A stretch of DNA of 64,000 bases, taken from Calycina herbarum (Eukaryota > Ascomycota > Leotiomycetes > Helotiales > Pezizellaceae). The notes under the pieces are model-generated. The model saw only the letters and a program-made list of their open reading frames with translations, ran no database searches and was not told where the DNA came from. Positions within the stretch are counted from its first letter, which is position 1. Each line of letters opens with the position of its first letter. A program made the position numbers and the translations under genes. Positions 1 through 12,089 of this stretch are shown piece by piece. The stretch covers positions 1 to 64,000 of the forward strand of contig LLEY01000019.1 in the NCBI GenBank assembly GCA_001414485.1, in the 5' to 3' direction.

Positions 1-2616
1 AAGGTGCTCTAGTATTGGAGGTGTGGAAGCTATAATTCATAAATTGTAGTGGGGTAAAAAATCGAGGTTATCGTAATCTACTCGCTAAAAGAGCCTATAA
101 GACACAGACTTTTGACGACGGGCTCGTTACTTGGCCCGGTCCCGATGGAGTGCTCGTGAAATTGTTTACTCATCCATCCAAACCCTTTTGAACTCCCTGC
201 ACATAAACCACCATCTCGACCACCTCTTGCTTTTTCTTACCTTACTCTCTTGTTGCTTGTTTGTTCTCTGCTTTTGCCATGTTCTTCGACTTATAGATTA
301 TAGTACCGAGTTCGCTTGTTAAACACCATGCGAGTGGTTGAGGAAAGTTCCGAGACGCTCTCATCGTGCTTTTCTAATTCCGGCATCTTTGGAATTACTT
401 CTACCATGGAATCACCATCCCCTCCCCTCCTTCTCCTGTATGGGCGTACGTTATCTTATGCGTTTGCTTGTACCTTGGTATCATCGTGGAATTGTCGATT
501 ATCTCGATCATCACGTGGGAAATTCTCCCTTTGACATGAAATCGGGTCTCAATGCCTTGATAACGGCCCAACTTCAAATCAAGATGCAACTCTTCCTGCA
601 ACTTACGCAACACCCTCTCCCCCGGATATGCCGTTCCATAATCCGAATAGCAACCCCCAAAGACGGCTTCGATCACTTGCATATCCGTCTGCCGTCCCAC
701 GACCGGCTCACCTGTCCTCCCCCCGTTTGAAGACTTGGTACGACTTCATTTTTCGGGCAGCAATGCTCTATCGATGCGCTGGACAGGCAAGGCTAGTTCC
801 TTGGGACAACCACGAGTCTGAGAATACGACTTGGCCGGCTCTCCAGCTGCCACGCACTCGAAAGCCTCGTATCCTTTGGGAATTGTACCGTTCCATCTTA
901 TTGGATCTGTGTATCTTTAGCACTCACTGACAAGAATTGTTTCCTTGGATCCCTTTAGGCTTTGGTCTTCGGGCCACTATGAGCTCTCGTGGATATCCGA
1001 GTCGGGCATCATGGAGGCGTGAGAGGATCCCGAAGGATTCGGAAGAAGCTACCTGTTTGCCAATTACCAATTACCAGGCTTTCTTTTACTTGAGGCTGGC
1101 TGGATATCATGGGACGGAATATCAGTCCACCTTAGCAAACAAACACTCGTCGCTTGGACGTCAACTGGACGTCGTTGATGACTGATTTCCTTCTGCTCTT
1201 CGAAATTTGTACCGTTCTGTCGGGTCCATCAACTTTGTTTGCTACCATCGCCAAGGCGGTGAGGCATCCCAGAGGTCACGATGTTGTTCCAGCCTCCAAC
1301 TTCAAGAGGAAGACGCAGGTCGCAGGGCTGGAGAGGGACCTCATACGGTGGATTTTACGCCCATTCAAGGATTTCTCCGCGTTACCAGGAAGCATTGGCT
1401 CGAATCAAGGAGCTCCCAGGAAAGTTACTCATGGTTCGTCGAATAAAAGTAGCCTCCCGCTCTGCGGTGTAGCTTCATCGGTGTCTCGGACGTCGAAGAC
1501 AAGATGGTCCTTTGCACGGCAGTTTGCAAGATTCGGGTCCAACCTATCATGTTGCGCAATGTGAGATTTGATCAGCGGTCAGGATTTTATTATTGGAACC
1601 AGATGTCTAGCCATCACCTTTAGCGTTTGTCTCCGCGCACACAGTGGTGGTTTGGAGATGTCAGAGATCTGCAAAGGATTTTTGATTTTTCCAAAAAAGT
1701 AACGAAACACCACACCAAAAGCGTGGGTGGGAGAAATCTGGTGAGAAAACCAGCTCTCAAGAGGGCAATCAATGCCATCCCACCAAATCCCACCACCACC
1801 ACACCCCCAAGTTTCTAACTAACCCCAGCAACAAAGCACCGTGCAGCGCAGACTCCGCGCAGTCTAGTCTCTGACCAGGTAATTTTGGTACCTCTTGCCT
1901 CTTCCCCGTGCTACTTGCATCTCCCTGCAGCGGATTGGACCAAGGCTGGCCAAAGGATTCCCATTGGTCTTATTGGGCTCCTTATTGCAAACGTCTACAT
2001 CCACTTTCCCTATCAATTCTCCCCCCAAGTGCCCCTCCTCGATACCTTGCTCATGCTCCCCACCTGCCCAACTCACTTCAACCCTCCTTTTTCCCATTTT
2101 CCCAATATCCCACATCCCTCATGACGACGGCTAACTGTAACAGGCTGGCTGAGTCTGCAGCGTTGGCGTGTCTCAAGCCCCATATTGCTTTTTGTACTGT
2201 TGCCGAAGTCAGTTGGTACTGTAGCACATGGGTTGTGGTCTGCCCTCGCTGGAGACAGCACACACGCCCCCGACATTACTTTTTTCGGGTGATCGACGTT
2301 ACTTCTTCGAAATGCATATCTCCATCTGTTTAGACGCATCATGCCGAAACAGTCTTAAGTCTAGCTGCCTGCCGTGTTGCATGGGGGAGATGCAAGTTTT
2401 TGCTCTTCCCCATCCTGATAGCTTGTCTGCCACCTCACTCTCCTTCCTTCTCCAAACCAAAGACCGAGATATCTACCTATAAGAAGTCCATCAAGGAACC
2501 ACTTCCTGCAAAGCATAACGCGGTTTCCGGTACTCAACTCTCCACTATCACTCCTCCACAATTGTTAGCTGTACATCAGCCCACTTGCAAGTTGCAGCTT
2601 TGATCGATCGACAAAT
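1..2616. other. Intergenic, no supported gene
   Basis: Only short overlapping open frames are present. The best is complement(401..700), about 99 codons with coding-like composition, but it opens at GTG. The nearest in-phase ATG candidate (749) runs into a TGA, and no plausible intron joins the two. The 3' part (about 1790-2600) is pyrimidine-rich and is probably promoter or leader of the gene starting at 2617. Confidence 0.4.
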
Positions 2617-3006
2617 ATGGGATATCCAAGCAACTACAACAACAAACCCCAATCATGGCAAGAGAAGCTCCAAGGTAAGTGTGGATTCCCCCCGATCAAT
2701 TGCTCTACTAAAGCAAACTCAGAGCGATGCCGTGAAACTCAATGCCATCCTCCAGTCTTCCAAATTGTCTCGGATAGACGAGGTTCGTAAAACTTGTGCC
2801 ATGAAAGTCAACATGCTGATGGCAGAACAGGTGGACGAACGGCTTGGTCCAGCACCGTCACGGTCCAAGGACAGGAAATTTCGGCACGATATTGGTATGA
2901 TGGAGAGTACGTCGACAACGCCAGAGAGGATGCCGCCGAAGTTGCTTTGCAAAAATTGCAAAAGTCATCACCCACCTCGCCATCTGGAGGCAGCTTGAGA
3001 TGGTAG
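2617..3006 (+). CDS. Small double-stranded-RNA-binding domain protein
   Basis: Three exons, join(2617..2674,2723..2782,2831..3006), give a 97-residue protein. Both introns are 48 nt with GT-AG ends, and the frame closes exactly across them. Almost all of the product after a short Asn/Gln-rich N-terminus is one dsRBD-like fold: the block PPVFQIVSDRRGGRTAW (about 27-45), a beta-hairpin with WYDGEYV, and a C-terminal helix with the conserved Ala-rich pattern EDAAEVALQKL. This matches the DRBM family, in which the last helix and the preceding loop contact dsRNA. Single-dsRBD proteins of about 100 residues are common in filamentous fungi; their role is mostly unknown. I infer nucleic-acid binding only. 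No catalytic domain is attached. Confidence 0.8.
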
Positions 3007-3024
3007 AACACCAACAACAGAAAA

Positions 3025-3043
3025 GGGGGGGGGGGGGGGGGGG
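3025..3043 (+). repeat. G homopolymer (19 nt)
   Basis: A run of 19 G lies 18 bases after the stop codon of the dsRBD gene, in its presumed 3' UTR. Length is probably variable and prone to assembly error. Confidence 0.9.
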
Positions 3044-3701
3044 TGTTCGCTTGCGAAGAGGAAGAATACACAAGTCAAGCTGACCTGTAGGATATTTTGG
3101 GAATGGATCGAAAGGAACCACCAAGGCACGGGGCTGCATAATTTGGCGCAATTTGAATTTGGAATTCAGGCGGCGTCAGGTTTTGCTATCAAATGGTTAT
3201 CACAGGACAGCGAAGGGTGCTGGAGTTGAATATTGACAGATACAAACATGGTTTTTTTTTTTGGGAGGGTCTTCATAAATTATTTTTTTTAAAATTTTTG
3301 TTGGAAAAAGAAAATAAACGATCTCAATGGGTTTTTGAAAATCTGTCCTAGTTGGCTAGGTATGGTTCAGCATGGACTTTCTGGGTACAGGCACTTACTG
3401 CCGTTCATTCGAGGGGAATTCGGTTCCTGGTTATTTTCTCAAGTTTCTTATCTCGGATCAAAATTTCCAAAAATATAGTTATGTAGTCACGAATGAGAGA
3501 GGTCATACAAGGAAAGATCCAAGCTCCTGGGTTTTTGTGATCAGCAGCAGCGATCCCTGAAAACCCCTGTGAGATTTTGCCTTTAAACTCTTGCGACGGT
3601 GAGCGAACGGCAACCTTATATGTACCTAAGGCATCAACTCCACAAGGAGCTTGAATTTTACATCCGTCCCGAGAGTTGATCGCAGTCGTCAACACCACAA
3701 C

Positions 3702-4908
3702 ATGCCTCCAAGATTGAATTTCCACACGGCCGCAAGGTCACTGACCATCCGATCACGACCCTCGATAACGACGTACCAACCACGAATCGCACATGTCGTC
3801 TCACGAAGGGGGTTCGCGGAGGAGAAGCAACAACCTTCGGGTCCCAATCAAGATATCCTTCCGGGTGTCAATGAAGAAGCTAGAGATATGGGGGATATAA
3901 CGGGAGGAACGAAACCAGATATCGAGCAAGGAACTCCTGTTCAAGATGTTTGTCCCTCCATCCGTCTTAATTGCACAATTCCTCCGACTTCGAAATCAAT
4001 GACATCACCTACTTCTCCACACGGTTTCCCTCAAACAAGACTAACGCATGGAATTAGATTCTAAAACGCGACCCCGAAGCCCTAAAGAAAGCCCCAGCAG
4101 TCATCAAAGACGAAATAAATTCCGAGAAGAAGGCCGCAGATGTGGAAAACACTACGTTTGGCAATTTACTGGCGCTAGGAGAGCTGGAGAAGGCTTCGAA
4201 TGGGGAGCTTGTGGGACATAAATTTGGATTACCGGATTTGCCATTGCCTAAGGATGGGAATTTACATTATCGGTATGATCCAGTGGTGGATCAGGTTACG
4301 AATTTATTGATGGTACATGGGAAGTTGAGTGTTGCACAACGGGTATGTTTCTTTTCTTCTATACACTTGGGGAATTGGCCGAGGAGATCATCTTTTGAGA
4401 ATATTCTGGGTATATCCAGGTTTGGAGAATGAAATGCTAACCAAAACACCAACAGAACATGGCCTACATCCTAAACCACCTCCGCACTTCCCCCCCACCA
4501 ACACCCAACCCTCTCCGTCCTCTCCTCCCCGGCTCACCACCCGCCTCCCACCTCCCCCTCAACCCGATCCTCTACCTCACCCTAGCAATCGACAGCATCG
4601 CGCCCCTCCTCCGAATCCGCTCCCAAAAAGGTGCCGCAGGAGGAGGAGCCGCGCTTCAAATCCCCGTCCCCCTTGGACTCCGCCAACGAAGAAGAACAGC
4701 AATTCAATGGATTCTGGACTCGGCGAATAAGAAACAGAGTCGGGCGAGTGGGAAGTTCCAATTTGCGCAGAGGTTTGCGGAGGAGGTTGTTAGTGTTGTG
4801 GAGGGACGGAGTAGTGTTTGGGAGAAGAGGGGGTTGGTGCATAAGACGGGTACGAGTGCTAGAGCGAACTTGATGTTTGGGCAGAGGAGGAAGAGGATTG
4901 GTTACTAG
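3702..4908 (+). CDS. RSM7: Mitochondrial small-subunit ribosomal protein uS7m
   Basis: Three exons, join(3702..3947,4058..4342,4456..4908), give 327 residues with both introns in phase 0. The first about 45 residues are Arg/Ser-rich and lack acidic residues until RRGFAEEK, as in a mitochondrial presequence with a cleavage region near residues 35-40. The uS7 domain starts near residue 135 with DPVVDQVTNLLMVHGK and continues through LTLAIDSIAPLLRIRSQK and IPVPLGLRQRRRTAIQWI. It ends in a basic tail with MFGQRRKRIGY. uS7 binds the 3' major domain of the small rRNA and organises the ribosome head. The start is chosen because it opens the presequence and follows CACAAC. The middle region (about 4456-4640) has a low-complexity Pro-rich loop, typical of fungal mitoribosomal proteins. 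No breaks are seen. Confidence 0.92.
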
Positions 4909-6371
4909 GTTCTACCTTTTTGGGCTGGGGCTGTAAGTGAAGATCTAGGAGGGGCGAGGCGTGTAAGCATATTGTAAGTAGGAATACATGTAAAAGCAAC
5001 AAAGGGATATGATTCATCGATTTTTCTCCACGTCGATTGCACAAGGGAGTATACGTTTGATATGACGCGTTCCAACGTTTCCTTTGGAAATGATCATGAT
5101 CCTCAACAAGTTTTACACATAGCGTCAAAATTCATGAGGGTGGGTGGTACGGTTCGCAAATTCCAGGAAGCAAAATCAAAGGTTGGTACTCCAGTTTCCT
5201 GATACAATTATTGATTTAGTACTCAAACCCCAATTCTTGTGGACCGGGAAAAGTATTTTCAAGACAGCGTCCGATACACGGCAACATTAGGAGGGGAGGG
5301 TTACAAGTTCACACGAGACATACAGGGAAAATATATGTTATTGCCACCACAAAACCCTGCATACGATAGTCTAGATTGAGGGGAAGAGGATCTCAGCCGC
5401 TTCCGCGATATGTATCTCCGCATTCCCGAGCACGCAGATCGGGACACGTACGGAGAGTGTGCCGTTGTCTTACTCTGGTTGTTGAAGATCCATTGTGAAA
5501 TTTGGTTTTCGTTTTTCGGCTTGTCATTTTTTGGTTGTCTTATTTTTAGTAATTCTCTTGCTAGGGATGATAGATAGGAAGGAATGAGGAGAAACAGAAA
5601 CGGGAAATGGTGAAGGGGAAGAGTGAGAATGAGGGAGGGGATAAGATTCTGTTATGTTTGTATGTAAAGAAACCTGAGGAGTGCATTCTGACGGCGTGGA
5701 TTGAATCCAAATAAACAAGTTCTTTTTAGAGAATTGTAATAACGACTTTACTAAGGATTGTGACCAAGAGTCTAGGATGATTGGAAGATTTTTTTTAAGA
5801 GGAATTAGAAACCCGTCTTGCCGATTTTTTGCTTGTCTGAGCGGACCTCTTAGATGACTCTCAATGAAACTGTGAGAGACATGGCTTATCCCATTGGCCA
5901 CTTTACTCGGTATACAAGAGTGCAGAAGTTGCTGACTCGACTCCTACTTTGTAATCCATTTGTACGTGAGATGATAAAATCAACATAATATGGAAGCATG
6001 AATATAAAATATGCGGGCTGACAAGGAGGCTGGCCCCGCAATGAAGGATTCAGAGACAGCGGCACAATATGCGAAGCGAGCCCAGTCGAGACTTTGAGGG
6101 GCTGGCTCGAAGCTGGCTTTGGTTATCGATGTTGTACAGCTATCGGAATGATGACACGCCTGATGATAAGATAGATTTTGGCTTGGGAATCGGGAACAAA
6201 ATTACAAAAGGGGATTTCCCAGCCCAGCCTCTCTTCAAGATATGATTGGAAGGGTAGTAAAACGTGTAAGGCAGTGGCTGGCTGGTACCAGGAAAAGAAT
6301 CTGAGGGTCTTGAAATTCGAAGAGGATTTTGCCGGTTGGTGATGAGTTGGTAGAAAGTACATCCAGCTAGC
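4909..6371. other. Intergenic, nothing recognised
   Basis: About 1.5 kb with no convincing gene. The open frame complement(5524..5901) begins with GTG and encodes a Ser/Pro/Lys-rich low-complexity string without support. The first 200 bases are probably the 3' UTR of the uS7m gene. Confidence 0.5.
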
Positions 6372-6836
6372 TCACTCGAGGCTGAATGTACGTTTCCTTC
6401 CCAGGGTCGGCTTTGATACTCCGTACATATATCCCTTGGTAATGTGTACACCCCTACCAAGGTACTCGGTATAAATGCAACCCTTCACAAGGTCCCAGGA
6501 ATGAAATCCTTCGGAATATGACACCTTGTCGAGCTGGATCAAGAGTTGCCAAGTTCCTCCAAGTTCCTTGGGATGCAGAAGAATTACTCCTACTTGCATA
6601 GGCTGGGGGGAGCATTTGTCAAGCCGGCATCCTGTCCGAGTGAATCGGAGTGATTTGTTGAAAGTTGAAAGGGACCCCGCGATAGGAATGTGTCTTTCTT
6701 TCTTGGCGAAATGCTGCGCCGCCTTTTCTGCTCTTTTTCCTTTTGATGCCAAGAATGGTGGTTGTGAGAACCCGAGTTCTTCCTTTTCGGGGTTTTGCCG
6801 GATGGTAGTTCGGTTGCTTGTATAGGACTCCGTCAT
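6372..6836 (-). CDS. Hypothetical protein, weakly supported
   Basis: A single open frame of 154 codons starts at a real ATG (6836) and has mixed, non-repetitive composition. No domain is recognised. A Lys-rich segment (residues about 30-48) is followed by a Trp-containing region, GGTWQLLIQLDK. A second minus-strand frame (down from about 6948) overlaps it with similar composition, so the true frame is uncertain and part may be a decayed gene. The next minus-strand gene upstream ends at 7043. Confidence 0.22.
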   Translation of the reverse strand: MTESYTSNRTTIRQNPEKEELGFSQPPFLASKGKRAEKAAQHFAKKERHIPIAGSLSTFNKSLRFTRTGCRLDKCSPQPMQVGVILLHPKELGGTWQLLIQLDKVSYSEGFHSWDLVKGCIYTEYLGRGVHITKGYMYGVSKPTLGRKRTFSLE

Positions 6837-7042
6837 AGGCTTGTATAGCCTGCTGGATTTCTGCGAGTTGTAGAGGCATATCGTCTTGAAGAGTCAGTTG
6901 TCTCTTGGGGTTTCGATTCCAATGTCGGAGGCCCTGTTGGAAAACCACAAAGAGTCAGGCTGCTTTGTGAATCGGTTTGATGCGGTTATGGGAAAGATGC
7001 CAAGAGAGGAGTGAGCCTGGTCTCGCCGTCTTGGCGAGGTAA

Positions 7043-7491
7043 TTATGTCGATGATTTTGAGGTTGACTTGGATCTCGTGGTCGTCTGCTCCAATTCTTCA
7101 ATCTCTGATGAGGCTGGAAGATCATAAACCGCCAATCGGCCAGCTTGAGGTAGGGAGACGCATCCTTGAAGTCTGAAAGAAGAGATTGATCGGACGATAA
7201 ATGTGTAACATGTTACAAGAGTTTATGTAGAACCGTTGCAACATGATTAGCTGAGGCCGTGTTAAGCTCCCTCTCCCTGTCTTGTGACAGAGTAGCCGCT
7301 TTTTCTGTAACTAATTTGCCTGCAGAAACAGTAAACGAGGCCTCATGATTTGAGAAAAGGGGGTTGGTTTGCCCCGCGTCTTCAAGCCCTCGTTTTGAAA
7401 TGTTGTACGGACAGAAAGTCGTGGGTTGAGACGATGAGCCGATTGATGGGTAGGTAGGATTCTCTGGTGAGGATGTTGTCATCTTGCCCAT
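7043..7491 (-). CDS. Hypothetical small protein with one intron
   Basis: Two exons, complement(join(7043..7172,7217..7491)), give 134 residues. The 44-nt intron has a GTAACA donor and a CTTCTTTCAG acceptor. Splicing removes the stop at 7213 and keeps the frame open for 42 more codons, which is the main reason to accept it. The protein is polar, Ser/Thr-rich and probably disordered, with a Glu-rich segment (SSEIEELEQTTTRSKSTSKS) at the C-terminus. No signal peptide, membrane segment or known domain is seen, so function cannot be assigned. Confidence 0.4.
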
Positions 7492-8658
7492 GTCATGTCG
7501 GCAGCCATCATCGTAAACTCCAGACCGCCACGGCTTTGAGGTCGATTTTGATAACTCGAGTAGCCCACCAGCCCTTTCCCATTGAATTGAATTCTTGCCA
7601 ACGAAGCTCCGCCATGAGAAGTTGATGCCTGTCTACCCACACCTCCAGTGGTCCCTCGGGTTGGTCCGCTATCCCCCGCTCCAGAGCATGCAGCCCGGAA
7701 TCAACTGAAGTGAATGGTCGGCCATGTGGAGAATAGCTGCAAGCTAAACCACTCTACCCAAGGATGGAGCCGTGAAGAGCGACTGAGGAATAATCCTTAT
7801 ATACGCCCATGACCCGGATTAGACGTTGTTGTCAGGTGTTGTTTTGTTGTCCGTTGAAATTGTAAAGCCGTTGCGCTGGCTTGTTGATACCATTGGCAGG
7901 CGAACTGATTCGAAGGCACAGGCACCCAAGAGTGGCTCAACAGCATTGAGTCCATAATTGGTAGGAGGATTCAAAGAACCGTGGTGTTGAGCAAGAAAGC
8001 TGAGCGAGCGGCTTTGCACGTGCGAAGCGAGAACCTTGAAGGCTGCCAGCGCCCTGAAGCTCCTCTGTCGAGCCTTTCCTTTTTCCCCCATTCCATTCAC
8101 CATTCACCTCCACCTCCTCAGGCGCAAGACGAACAACACCACCACCAATTCACTATACCCAACCCAACCCAACCTCCACGCGAGCATATACCCCCCTCCT
8201 CTCGCCCACGTGTGCCTGTCGAGTTATCCAACTGCCGACACAACACCCTACACATCATCAACTAATTTAACTCAGTGCTCCCGTTGCCCATTGTCCTACT
8301 ACGACCTTCCAAATCACAAGTCACCACCACCAACAGTCGAGCGGTTGCAATGACCTAAGTCTCCTCTTCTACCCCGAACCGCTTCCTACCACAATGCAGA
8401 ATCTCGAACTCGACTGCCACCCAAGAAAGTTCATCAACGGATGAAGGTTTCTCCCACCTTCCTGCCTATACCACACTATACTACGCACGGATCTAGTGCT
8501 CTCATTGACGCTTTATCCACGCAAACTTGATTCCTCGAACCAAGCCTACGGATACCCTTCTTGGCAGCATCACCGCCCAGCCTCCAGCCGAAGGTACAAC
8601 ATCCATTGCCAAGAGAGCACACTGAGCGCACAAGGTCTTTATTTGGGGATTTGCAACC
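7492..8658. other. Intergenic region, probable promoter and leader of the USP gene
   Basis: No supported gene. From about 8060 the plus strand becomes strongly CA/CT-rich (CACC, CTCC and ACAACACC runs), the usual look of a filamentous-fungal core promoter and 5' leader, and the adjacent gene starts at 8659. Confidence 0.5.
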
Positions 8659-10909
8659 ATGGTGGGCATGTCGATGGAGTCCATGTTGGACGAGGAGAGG
8701 AGAGATGTTTTGGCGTTATTGGAAGGTTCTTCGAACGGGCGCACCAGAGGCTCTGCCAGCTCGGCAGGCTCTGGGCGCGATCAGTCGCCCTTTACCCCTA
8801 GATCGCCTGTACGGAGCATGCTAGACATCGCAGAAGATGCTCCTCCCAGACATGCATCCAGCGCCAGGACAAATGCAGGAATTACGAAGCCAGTCACGAA
8901 GCCGGCCGCGAACCCCCCTCGAATGGGCAAAATCAGGAGTATGTTGGACCTTGATGGGCCAGCATACCCACCACCTCCCCCAACAGGAACGATGAGTGCC
9001 CAGGCATCTCCTACGCAAACAAATCACAAGGCCTACTCTACAAATTCCATGCCTCACCGAAGCCTTTCCGATGCAGCAAGCAGGCCAGCAGAATTTGGAC
9101 CCAGGTCAAATGTTCTGGAGACGAAAACGAACCCAAGTTCGGCATATCAGTTTGCTGGGATTTTAACTGCCAACCCCGGAGGACCTTTGGTGCCCAAAAG
9201 GAACACACAGGCGGGAAAGAAGACATCCCTTCCAAGCGCTATGTCTGAGGTTGTCAGAGGTGGTGACTTGAGTGTATTTGGAGGGTCACGCGAGCGGGGT
9301 CGAAATCATTCGATTGCTAGCACTGGAATCAGTACAGCAAAGTCTAAATCACCCCACAACCGGCTTGGATTGCGATCGAATTCTCCTCATACAAGTTCGC
9401 TCAGTCCCGACCCCAATAAATTTGTCCTTAACGATGGCAGAGTGATTGATATGAATAGTGCTTACCGGAGGTTATCAGATGCCAATTTGGCTCTGTCGGG
9501 AGGTGGTCTATCAACACTAGGCAGTAGAGGCCGAAAGGGGAGTAGCCGGGAAGGAAGCGATCCAGATGGTGGCAGACTGGAGAAAGACTATGTGCCTGTA
9601 GATGGGGAGGATACAGTCGAGAGCAGCGACGACGAGGTGCGGTCATCAGACGATGAAGGTGCCCGCGGGAGAAAGGGCCAGGGTGGAGGAAGGGACAGTG
9701 AGAAAGAGGAACAACCTCGAACGGAGAGTCAAACAACACTTGGAATGGGTCGGGCCAAAGGCCCAAGGGCGGCAGCTCAGAGTTTGATGGCCGCCGCTGA
9801 AGAAGAGCGTATGTAAAGAAGAAACTCTTGTCAAAGAATACTGGCTAACTTCATCTAGGTGAAGCAATCGCATCGCGATACAAGGTTCGATCACTTCTGG
9901 AGCCTGAGATTACTGTTACAGCACCATCGGGAACGAAATTGAAATCAAGCAAACCTGGGGTCCATCCCAATACAAGTTTCGATGACCAAGGAACCACTGG
10001 TCTCAACACACCGGTAGATTCTGATACCGAACAGGATCTTACTGACATCAAGCGTGCACAAAAGCTATCGGTCAACATGACTTCTATTACCTCTACTCCG
10101 GCAACCTCGCGATGTGTCCGTACACTATATCGAGGGGATTTTGCAAAAATTCAAAGAGAAGCTCATGAAAACCAGCGACGTGTCAGGAGGTATCTTGTAG
10201 CTACGGATCTTAGTGACGAGGCAGCTCATGCGCTAGAATGGACCATTGGAACTGTGCTTCGTGACGGGGATACATTGCTTGCAATTTATTGTGTGGACGA
10301 AGAACTTGGGATTGAAACCATGTCAGATGAGGTGCATTTAAAGGAGCAAGCAGTTGCGGTTGGCGATGCAACAAGGTCTACCGCATCAACACCTATACTT
10401 GCCCCCATACCAGCACCTAGCCCATTGGGACCGGGCTTCAGATTGGATCAAGGGAGCGCTAGTGCCAGCCCCATGGGCAGGCAGCGGGATAAAGCCGAAC
10501 AAGATCGATACAGAGCTGTACAGGATATCACTGATCGAGTTTCTAAGCTCTTGAGGAAAACGAAATTGCAGGTGAAAGTGGTGATTGAGGTGATTCATTG
10601 CAAAAGTCCAAAGCACTTGATTACAGAGGTCATCGACTACATTTCGCCTACATTGGTGATTTTAGGTAGTCGAGGGAGAAGTGCACTTAAAGGGTAAGTC
10701 ACCAAAGTTTATTAGCAAATCATATATACTAACAATCCAGTGTTATCCTAGGATCCTTCTCCAATTACCTAGTCACCAAGTCCTCAGTTCCAGTTATGGT
10801 TGCCAGGAAACGCCTTCGCAAGCATACAAAGTACAAACGTCCTGTCGTCCGCCTTGCCAACAATCTCTCCAGCCCGGTTAAGAGCTTAGAGAAGGCGAGG
10901 ATTGATTAG
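8659..10909 (+). CDS. Universal stress protein (UspA) domain protein with long disordered N-terminus
   Basis: Three exons, join(8659..9808,9859..10693,10741..10909), give 717 residues. The first about 470 residues are Ser/Pro/Gly/Arg-rich and likely disordered, with repeated RSMLD motifs near residues 54 and 92 and an acidic patch, ESSDDEVRSSDDEGARGR. The USP domain begins near residue 493 with RRYLVATDLSDEAAHALEWT. A low-complexity loop separates its two halves, and it ends with VILGSRGRSALKGVILGSFS. That end carries the Usp ATP-binding signature G-2X-G-9X-G-S exactly. The last intron splits this motif, and exon 3 supplies the final G-S. In fungi such proteins are poorly characterised; nucleotide binding and a stress role are inferred from the family. 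No breaks are seen. Confidence 0.88.
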
Positions 10910-12089
10910 ATCATCACCCCTCCAACTCACTGGTCGATACATTTGTCCATAGTAATAATGAAATTCAATCGCCCTCGCGACTACCCCAGATAACCGACCT
11001 CCTCGGAATAAGCCAACCCACCACCACCGGTTTTTTTCTTTGATTATATACTTCTATAAATACTCACAACAAGGTACGCACAGTCAGTGATTGGAGATAA
11101 TGGGGTTTTAACATGAAGACGTGGTTGTAAAGTCGGGTTGGAATACTCGAGCTGTTCCATTCATGTTGGCTAGGGGTAACTGATTATACAAATTCTGCAA
11201 ATGAATTTGATGGTTTCGGAACAGGGAGCTCGGAGTGTGAGGATTCATGATGAGAGAGCTGGATAGGTGGAGGAGGATGGGAAATGCAAACGAGGCATCA
11301 TCACTCTGTTGGGTTTGGTGGGTACTTTAATGCTTGAGCTCGTTGACTTGTCCCCTTGGGGGGATTCTGTGTTAGCTGGCGTTTTAGGGAATATACCAAA
11401 ATCTTTGCTCACTCATTTGTGTTTTTCTCTCGTGCGGTTTCTGTTCTTTACGATATCTTATCATGCATCTTGTTTCGTTTTACTTGGGATAAAAAGAAAC
11501 TTCCTCCATGAGAGTTTTATACACGTGGAGAAGAGTTGACACTCCTGGCCTTAATTCGTTGAATTATTCGAGGTCGTCATTTTTCGTGGATCTGGTATAT
11601 GCTTTATTCATTAATTATATAATTGACTAATTCTGTCAACATATATGCTAAGTTCGCTATAGGCAACCGCTATCCTTTGTTGAAATAACTCAAGTCTTCT
11701 AAACTGTCTTGGTATTCGTCCTAAATAAATGTTACTCGGGTGATTACTTAATACTCTATACCTTTAAAACATTCGAGATTTTATATAATTAACTTAAATA
11801 CTCTAAGGATTCTCGAGTAATATGATTTAATAGCTTAACTTACTGGATTCACTGCCAAAACTTATAAAGTATTAACATGATTGGGCAATTCCGGAATTGG
11901 CACCCTCAATCATCTAATAATCCACCTCCGCATATCTCCTCACCCCAGCCAGTCATCCCTGGTCACTCTGTTTGTGGATTGGGATGAAACGCTCCCTGCG
12001 GAATGTCAAAGTTGTTTATGTAGAAAATGAATGACTGCTACGAATCAGTATAAAGTGGGTGCTTTCTGTTGAGATAGGACCTGAGAAGG
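10910..12089. other. Intergenic, AT-rich
   Basis: No gene is supported. The frame at 11267..11539 is short and without recognisable content. Composition drops to AT-rich from about 11540 to 11880, rich in TAA, TTA and ATA, as in decayed repeats. Confidence 0.5.

Noticed and set aside
401..749. Minus-strand frame with coding-like composition
   Set aside because: The upstream ATG (749) frame ends in TGA, the frame at 700 opens with GTG, and only an impossibly short intron would join them.
5524..5901. 125-codon minus-strand frame
   Set aside because: No ATG at the start, Ser/Pro low complexity, no splice or homology support.
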